Positions 57,579 through 64,000 of a stretch of 64,000 bases of DNA are shown here, piece by piece. The DNA comes from Silene latifolia. Lineage: Eukaryota; Streptophyta; Magnoliopsida; Caryophyllales; Caryophyllaceae. Under the pieces are notes generated by a model, which searched no databases, was not told where the DNA came from, and saw nothing but the letters and a program-made list of their open reading frames with translations. Position 1 is the first letter of the stretch. Every line of letters starts with the position of its first letter. The stretch spans positions 14,634,948 through 14,698,947 of the forward strand of contig NC_133532.1 of the NCBI RefSeq assembly GCF_048544455.1, read 5' to 3'. The position numbers were made by a program, and so were the translations under genes.

Positions 57579-60500
57579 ATGACTAATCGAGGTATGTGTC
57601 TCATTCTTGCATTAATCTTCTGTTTTTGTCGAATTTTGGATCGAAAAATTAGGGTTTTCGACCCAATTTGATCGAAAATTTGGGGCTTTTCCCCCAAATG
57701 CATTTGCTTTGTCAAATTTCCATTAGAAATGGATAATTGGTAGTATAAGGAACACAACCATGTATTTATCTCGGATTTTCGTTGAGTTTTTGAGCCTTTG
57801 AGTGAAATTTGAGACGATTTCATAGCTGAACCGTAAATGGCTTCGAAAATAGTCTTAGGATTGCCCATTTGCGATGAAACTTGATAATTGGGACCCTGGG
57901 ATGATGGGTAAACTTTCTACCATCTCGGAATTTTGGTTTGTGACATCTTTTTCAGGACACTTTCTAAGGCATAATCGCCATTATAACGAAATGCTGCCAA
58001 AATTTCGACTCTAACCCGGAACTAGGCTTCAAATTAGGCTTGACTTGACCCATATTACCACATGAGTGATCGGGTTGGTGAGAGTATGGCCAAAGATGGC
58101 AAGAAAAGAGCGGTTTCAGAGCTTCCAAAGGCTTGAAAATTCCTTTAACCAAGGCTTGTCGTCATGCGACGCGGCCTATATTTGCTTTAATGTCACAGGT
58201 GATGTGGCTTCTACTTCTGGGAGAGCTCCCATGGAGATAGACGTTGCTACTGTCGAGGAGGCTCTAGAGCAGGCCTTCACCGCTGCGGTGATGGCTGCTG
58301 GGGACGAGGTCCACGAGGAGGAGGCTGCTGAGGAGGAGGAGGCCCCGAGAAGGGCCAACGTTGGACGAGGAGGTCGTCAGCTGAGAGGAGCTCCTGCATG
58401 GGCTGAGACTTGGGAGAGTAGGCACCTGCTGTGGGCTGCAGAGGGTCACCTATCCTACAGGACGGTGAAAAGCTTGGTAAATAGGAATTCACTACTCATC
58501 ACTCATCTTCTTTCGTTTCATTTGCTCATATCTTTTCCAATTTTCATTCAAAACTAAAGATAACTTTTGTTTCAAATCACAATAGGAGGCCGGGAACATC
58601 AGGTCGTTCTCGGGCTACGCGACAGCGATGGAGTGCTACGAGCGGCTGTCGGCAGAGGAGCGGGCCATGATCGAGCGTGGAGCGTTTGGTCCTTTGGTAC
58701 AGACCTGGAGGGATATCGCGAAGAGGAAGTTGCGGGCTAACCTTAGCCTGGTCCGCGCTTTCTTGGACCGATTCTGGGATACGACTTCCACGTTTCACAT
58801 GCCTTTCGGTGAGGTAGGGGTCACTCTGGAGGACTACGGCATGATTTCTGGTCTGCCGTGTGGGACCGAGGAGGTGGAGTGGCCGGAGACTGCCATGAGG
58901 GCGGACTCGGCCAAGGCGAGGAGGCTGATCGGCTGAAACTTGTCGCTGAAGGCCGTCACAGTGCCGGGCTTGGTGCCCAGCTCCTACGTTCGAGACTTCT
59001 TTGTGGGAAAGATCCCAGCGCTGGTGAAGATTGATGGGAGGGAGACGCTCCTCCTCCCTGTACAGCTGAGCAGAGGGCTCGTTTGTGGCTCTGGTGGTTT
59101 TTGTCTTCGATTTACCTCGGAGACAAGGGAGAGAGGCTGTCGACGAAGCTTCTTCCCTTCCTTGCTGACCTGAGCTCCCTAGGGCGTTGGGACTGGGTCA
59201 CTGCTGGCTTTGCGGTCCTCATTCGCTTTATGAGGGCCATGGTTCGTCCGGAGTTGATGGAGCAGGGGACTTCTCCTGGTGCTGTCGGACCTGGACTACT
59301 GCTGGAGATATGAACCTTCATTTGAGGCTTGAAATGAATTCCTTTCTTTATCAAATCACGAATGATCGTTATTGACTATCTTGCTTCACAGGCGTGGGTG
59401 TACTCCTACTTCCCGGGCCTCGCGCCCAAGAGGACGGGGCCGCTGGAGAGGGCTTATCCCGTTGTGAGGGATTGGGTGATGTGCATGACGAAGAGCAAGC
59501 GTTCCTCTCACGACGTTTACCGGCGATACGTGAACGCTCTTCAGCTGGACAGCGTAAGCATCTCACTTATATTCGCTTCTTCATTGTTTTTAATCGATCA
59601 TAGGAATGATCCTTGTTTGTCTTATCACAGTGGGTGCCCAGACCTTGGGCGGAGTATGCCGGAGCACCTCCTTTTGTGGCTGAGGTCCTTCGACCCAGGA
59701 GCTCGAGTCGGCTGCTGCTAAGGACGTCGATGGGTCCTGTGTGGTACTTGGGCGAGCGCTTGGCTCGTCAGTGCTCTCGGGACGTGTTGACGGTTCCCAT
59801 TGATCCTCCTAGGACGATGTTCAGGGAGCCTTCTGAGGCAGAGAGGGAGGCTGACTTGGCAGGCGTCGGTGGTGACGCCCTCCTTCTTCCTGGCGAGGAC
59901 TACTCGGCGTTCCTCTACGGGAGGTTGGCGTACTAGCCGGTAGTGGTGAGCATCTTTACTCTTTTTCTTTACTTGATTTTGCTTGAGAACTTATGATGAA
60001 AGATCATCGATTAAAGAGAAATATTTGGTTTCACAGGAGGTTGAGGCGGCGGGCATCGAGCCCCCAGAGTACACTGACGCGACCGGGAGGACGACGATCT
60101 CCGAGCTGCGTGACTTTGACGTGGCTGTGACGGATCCGGCTCGGACGACGCGGCAAGATCCGATTCGGAGGGTGAGCCTCTGACTTGTATAATTTTTGTG
60201 TAAGAACACGTTTGATTGAACTTTATTAAATTTATTGAGAACTTCCTTTTGAAAATGCAGGTTGCGCCGTCTCGGTTCGTGGCGCTATGGAGGGTGGTCA
60301 ACCGGCTGCGAGCTACTGCCGTCGAGGCACTTGTCGGCGGTCGAGGTCGTCAGGTATGAACCTTATGCCTATTTTGTTTTAAACTTTGTTTTGCCTTGTA
60401 ATTGCTTGGACTGATTGACACGATTGACATGAGCCAATTTTGTTGTTGCTTATAGGGGGACCGCGAGCTGGAGCGAGAGTTGACCCAGTCTCGGGAGGAG

Positions 60501-60593
60501 ACAGCTCGCTTGTTGAGGGAGCTCGAGGTTCAGGACGCCGAGATTGTCGTTCTTGCGGCAAGAGTCGCGGAGCTGGAGGGCGACCAGCAGTAG
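57579..60593 (+). pseudogene. Plant mobile domain (PMD) gene with introns, decayed, antisense in the Tat-like element
   Basis: Eight exons can be traced: 57579-57591, 58199-58476, 58586-59307, 59392-59553, 59631-59945, 60037-60171, 60261-60353 and 60456-60593. The start MTNR joins GDVASTSGRAP. Exon 2 has a Glu/Ala-rich stretch. Exon 3 has the PMD signature (FLDRFWDTTSTFHMPFGE, TLEDYGMISGLPCG), and LSSLGRWDWVTAGFAVLIRF and AWVYSYFPGLAP follow. The last two exons form a coiled coil (ELERELTQSREETARLLREL). Lesions: TGA at 58934, a frameshift near 59070, an AT in place of the GT donor at 59308, and TAG at 59934. PMD proteins (MAIN/MAIL type) occur as host silencing factors and as cargo of plant transposons. 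Exons 1 and 2 are the least certain. Confidence 0.8.
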
Positions 60594-61502
60594 CTTTGCT
60601 TTGTTTTTGTAGACTTGCACACTTGTACATTTTGGACCTTGATTTTGGACATTTTTGGACTTTTGTTTGGGGCGAGAGCCCCCAGTTTGCCGTACATTTC
60701 CCTTTTTTGGTGTATAGAAGATGGCCTGAGAGCCTTTGCTGCTGGGTTGTGTTGCTTGTATCTGCAGGTTAGTTTTGAACAGGTTTGGTAGATGACGGTT
60801 TACGCCGTCATGCTGCCGAAATTTACATAGAAATCACGCAAGACATTTATTTGTATATACATATGGCCTTAATTAGCGCGAAATGAAAGACTCGAAAGAA
60901 ATGCAAAAAACCTAAAAAAATTTGCTGGAAATGACCGGACGGTAGGGAGGGTTACCCCTAAAAAAAGAAAAAATAGAAATCTATAAGTTAGAAATGTAGA
61001 AATGGAATTAAGAAATTGAAGTTAATTTGAATTTCGTTAAATCGAAAATCGTTTTCTAAAGTGAATGAATGAATTAAATGAACTAAAATGAAAATGAAAA
61101 TTATTTCCTAAAATGAAAATGTGCACGTGTGGTAAAATGGCGAAAATGTCGATGTCGCTTCGAAATACGTGCCCGCGGAATTAGGAAACCTGAAACATGG
61201 TAATTTTCACGTATTTACCAAAATAATAACCCGTAGGAATAGGAAATTATTCGTCATGGAATTAGGAAAGATCCAACGCGGAAAATCACAGAAGTGAAGC
61301 TGTGGAAGAGGCGCAGCATGAACTGCGTCCCTTTGAAGAGGCGCAGCAGGTGCTACGCCTGTTCCCAAGCTGTCCTGTTCTTGACGGATTTTTGGAAACA
61401 GAAATTAGTATAAAAAGAAGCGCGGATGGAGCTTTTATTCACATAATTCTTCCGTCTCTTCTTCGTCTTATTACATAAAATTCTCAAAAGAAACTTTTCA
61501 TC
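60594..61502. other. Spacer between the two antisense ORFs
   Basis: It holds the PMD 3' UTR, a PPT-like GGGGGCTC tract (60676-60690, minus), a small hairpin ATGACGG-TTTACG-CCGTCAT (60792-60811), AT-rich sequence, and the module dimer at 61304-61366. No ORF. Confidence 0.6.
61409..61416 (+). promoter_or_regulatory. Candidate TATA box of the downstream antisense ORF
   Basis: TATAAAAA in 'ttagtataaaaagaagcgc' lies 43 bp after the module dimer and about 90 bp before the ATG at 61503. The context resembles the LTR TATA ('ttagtataaatagg' on minus). Confidence 0.5.
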
Positions 61503-62013
61503 ATGAATACTTTGGAGATTCGCTTGAAGGAATGGACCAACGAATTTTCGAACACGGAAAAATATGATATGGGTGCCTATAACTTTGGATCATTGTTGAG
61601 TTTGAGGCTAATCAAGGTTGTTAAACCGTTCTTGGATGCTTGTCTTGACTATTGGGACCCGAATTATCACGTTTTTGCGTTCCCTGGAGGCGACATTTGC
61701 CCATTTCCTGAAGAAATTGTTGCGGTTGGTGGGTGGGATCCCGAACATTTGCCTGCCATTTCTTCTACTTCGCAAGGGTACAAGAGCAAATTTAGAGATT
61801 TTCTTGGGTTGACTAGACTTGAGGTAGACCGACTAGTTACCTCGAAAGGAGTGAGAATGCTGGACTTCATAAACCGATTCATAAATAGGGCCGACCCTAC
61901 CGTTTCTCATGTTGCTAGGCGAAGGGCATTTGGGTTTTGCCTTTGCATGCGTATGTCTTCCAAGGGCATGTTGATGAAGACTTGAGAGGTGATCCCCGTC
62001 TTCTGGTCCTTGT
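61503..62013 (+). pseudogene. Retrotransposon-associated ORF (DUF7745-like), truncated
   Basis: The ATG at 61503 opens MNTLEIRLKEWTNEF, followed by LDACLDYWDPNYHVFAFPGG and ICPFPEEIVAVGG, and later VARRRAFGFCL. This pattern (WDP..HVF.F....CP..EE) resembles the DUF7745-type domain found in plant retrotransposons; I recall it and did not test it. A one-base frameshift near 61946 moves reading to LHAYVFQGHVDEDL, and the sequence is cut at 62014 by another element. It is antisense to the Tat-like element, like the PMD gene. Confidence 0.55.
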
Positions 62014-64000
62014 TGTGACACCCTTAAATCTAGCCTTAAATAAATACGTAAATTCTACAGAAAAACTGGTAGGATATGTTTGTAAATGGTTCAACTATCC
62101 AAAAACCTGCAATTTCAAAAATTTTCTAACTAAACCATTCACAACCAATCCAACTCAAGAAGTCCAACATTCCCAGAAGCGGGTGCCAAAACCCTGCAAA
62201 AGCTGATGAACTACTATGCCATAGCTAAATAGAAAGTAGAATGATACAACCCAAAATAGAAAAGGGAGACATATGTCCCTTCAAATAATATACAAACCAA
62301 AGGATAAAAGGGTTACTAATAGAATAGCCAAAAACTAGGTCCAAGGTTCCTTGCTCGCTAGCTCGTCTGTGACCCCCAACAAAGCATCAACAACCTGTCA
62401 ATCGCATTTTATACAAACACGAAAGCCACAATTCAGTGGGGAGTAACTTCGAGTCCTCCCAGCCACGAATCGTCAAAATTAATGTAACATGTAAACAATT
62501 TGATAAACCATTTACTTGTCATGTATTCTAACAAATGACCCCTAAACTGACCAAACTAAACTATCATGTGAATCATATAACAAATTGTAATCCAAACTCT
62601 ATCAACCATAGCCGGCTTGCATCTCACCTTCTATGATTCATAGAATCATCAAACAAGAAAGGGCAATATATCAAAGACAGGCATAAGTTCTTAGTCCCGT
62701 CAATAGTCACTTTGTAACTCGAGTCTATACCACGAGGTAGGGAAGGTAATCGAACCGGTATCTTGGCTCAGCGGTTACTATTAAGAAAACATGGCCAAGA
62801 GACAACACAACCCTAGCCTAAAATCAAGAGACCTAGACATGCGGATACACACCACCGCACCCAAGACCCACAACTTTTTTTAAAACAAAGTGAAGTGAGT
62901 ACCCTAAGGACACCACCGAAGGGTTGGCTAGTACTTAAGCCGACCCCATACTATCAAAATAAGTACACGAGGTCATGCCCCAACTTGGATATAAATCCAC
63001 TAGTCAGAAACACAAAGGCTATCAAGCAGTGAACATATACTCGTCAAGACTATAAAGACCTATCTATGATGAAGGCCGAAATACTCACCTAGGACCTAGT
63101 CCCAGCTAGTCCCAGCTTGAATACTTTAGCCCACACCACACAAGACTCACCACACAAGTCAAGTAAGACACCCACTTAACCTTAAGAGGGCAAAAAGTCC
63201 TACTTACCAACCTAAATGCTAACATTCTATCATGTGAAAGGCTATATAAATGTCTATTTACAAGATACAAACCAACGAGTTCCTCAATAAGTATTCAATA
63301 CTAATTTCCAATCCTAGCAATTATAACAATATAAAAGGCTTTAGGGGAAACTAGGGCCATTTCTACAAAATAAGAAGCTATTTAAATTCAATTAACTACA
63401 CATGTGAAATAGAGATGTAATAAATGGCCTAAAACAAGAAAAAGGCCGATTATCTAATTCATTCAACCGATTTTTACCGCAACCCCACCTGCGGCAGTGT
63501 ACGGGTCAAATTGCGGTGACCAATCACTCAATTAATCGACATCGCATCATCAAAGGGACTAAGGCTCGGTTTTTTAAGACAATCAATCAAAACATTACAA
63601 TTATCGCTATAAAATTCATTTTGTAAACTATCCTAACATGTGATAACTATTAATATAAGCACAATTTTTCCCATTAACATAATTTTTGTTACTAGTATGC
63701 TTCAATTCAAATTACTACCCTTTTGTTACTTATTCTATTCTAATATTAATTAACCCGAAAAGACCAAGATTGTACGAAAAACCGCAAAACAAGCACGGAC
63801 CAACCCGGGCAGCCGTGGGCTAGCCGTGGGCCTGCCACGGGCCTGCCGCGGGCCTGCCACGGGCCTGCCGCGGGCCTGCCACGGGCCTGCTGCCCGTCCC
63901 CTACACCACCTTATTTTTCCATTTTTGTTTAGTAAAAGACCGTCTGAAAATTAATTAATCGTCCCCAATTCAACTTTGATAATTTAAACTAACAAAAGGC
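62014..64000. mobile_element. LTR-like sequence of another retrotransposon, partial
   Basis: A sharp break in the ORF at 62014 is followed by TGTGACACCC, a common gypsy LTR start. No ORF of note follows to the window end. The partner repeat and right border are outside, so orientation and family are open. Confidence 0.5.
63807..63893. repeat. 11-bp GC-rich minisatellite
   Basis: Units GGGCCTGCCRC repeat seven to eight times, with the tenth base alternating A and G between neighbouring units (a 22-bp higher-order period). The first units are GGGCAGCCGT and GGGCTAGCCGT. Confidence 0.93.

Larger units (their letters stand above)
54912..61366. repeat. Dispersed GAAGAGGCGCAGCA/TGCTGCGTC modules of the Tat-like element
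   Basis: A unit of about 30 bp, GAAGAGGCGCAGCA-N2-TGCTGCGTCTBTT, recurs. The inner arms GCGCAGCA and TGCTGCGT are inverted. Single units lie at 54912-54945 and (truncated) 57297-57316. Head-to-tail dimers lie at 55510-55568, 56118-56179, 57379-57446 and 61304-61366, and most runs end in CTGTTCCCAAG. Three runs are in the LTR and three in the internal region. The 57379 dimer is the most decayed. Confidence 0.9.
54171..62013 (-). mobile_element. Tat/Ogre-like Ty3/gypsy element, 3' end with antisense genes
   Basis: The 3' LTR (54171-56599) and adjacent PPT show minus orientation. The 5.4 kb upstream of the PPT, which in Tat elements is the hypervariable region between pol and LTR, holds tandem repeats and two ORFs on +, antisense to the element. 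It interrupts the Athila pol and is itself cut at 62014. No pol lies in the window, so the lineage rests on the LTR start TGTAGATACC, the 'gagtcgccaccaattttta' block and the architecture. Confidence 0.7.

Noticed and set aside
59300-59392. AT-AC (U12-type) intron in the PMD gene, because the donor reads ATATGA
   Set aside because: The U12 donor consensus ATATCCTT and an AC acceptor are missing; the acceptor is CAG. The sequence is one base from the GTATGAACC donor used elsewhere in the gene, so a mutated GT donor is simpler.
54912-61366. CRISPR-like array of 30-bp repeats
   Set aside because: Spacing is irregular (tens to thousands of bp), the context is a plant retroelement, and repeats are often directly adjacent.

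Overview
This is plant nuclear DNA. Host genes have GT-AG introns and plant-only architectures (type I pectinesterase with pro-domain, sucrose synthase, GH28 polygalacturonase). They sit in a dense, nested bed of plant transposable elements: Ty1/copia, Ty3/gypsy Athila- and Tat-type elements, L1-type LINEs with RNase H, and Stowaway, Tourist/Harbinger, hAT and Mutator-type MITEs. The SUS3-type sucrose synthase points to a eudicot. The species cannot be named from sequence alone.

Layout. 1-5 kb: a two-exon pectin methylesterase gene on +. 5-12.7 kb: a complete 15-exon sucrose synthase gene on -, convergent with the first. 12.7-18.3 kb: intergenic MITE field, with hAT MITEs nested in Mutator-type MITEs. 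18.3-34.0 kb: one L1-like LINE (+) split by a 9.7 kb Sirevirus-like copia element (coding on -) and by a Stowaway. 34.7-38.4 kb: a five-exon polygalacturonase gene on +. 40.5-44.9 kb: a Harbinger-type element containing a 5'-truncated LINE (-). 46.7-54.2 kb: the 3' half of an Athila-type gypsy element (-) with an env-like ORF. 54.2-62.0 kb: a Tat/Ogre-like element inserted in the Athila pol. Its 3' LTR and PPT point to -, and it carries an antisense, intron-containing plant-mobile-domain (PMD) gene and a second antisense ORF on +. 62.0-64 kb: start of another LTR-like sequence.

Host gene logic. Pectinesterase demethylates homogalacturonan, polygalacturonase cuts the demethylated product, and sucrose synthase supplies UDP-glucose for wall synthesis. 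All three serve cell-wall metabolism, but they have separate promoters and nothing shows co-regulation.

Most unusual observation. Three unrelated retrotransposons in this window each carry their own family of dispersed interrupted palindromes of fixed geometry. The Sirevirus has 10-7-10 units built on TGCAACAGT/ACTGTTGCA in LTRs, gag, pol and the 3' region. The Athila element has paired CTCGATCGAG palindromes with a 10-nt spacer. The Tat element has GCGCAGCA/TGCTGCGT units, often as head-to-tail dimers, in the LTR and about 135 bp upstream of both antisense ORFs. Arms are conserved while spacers vary, which suggests selected protein-binding or structural sites.
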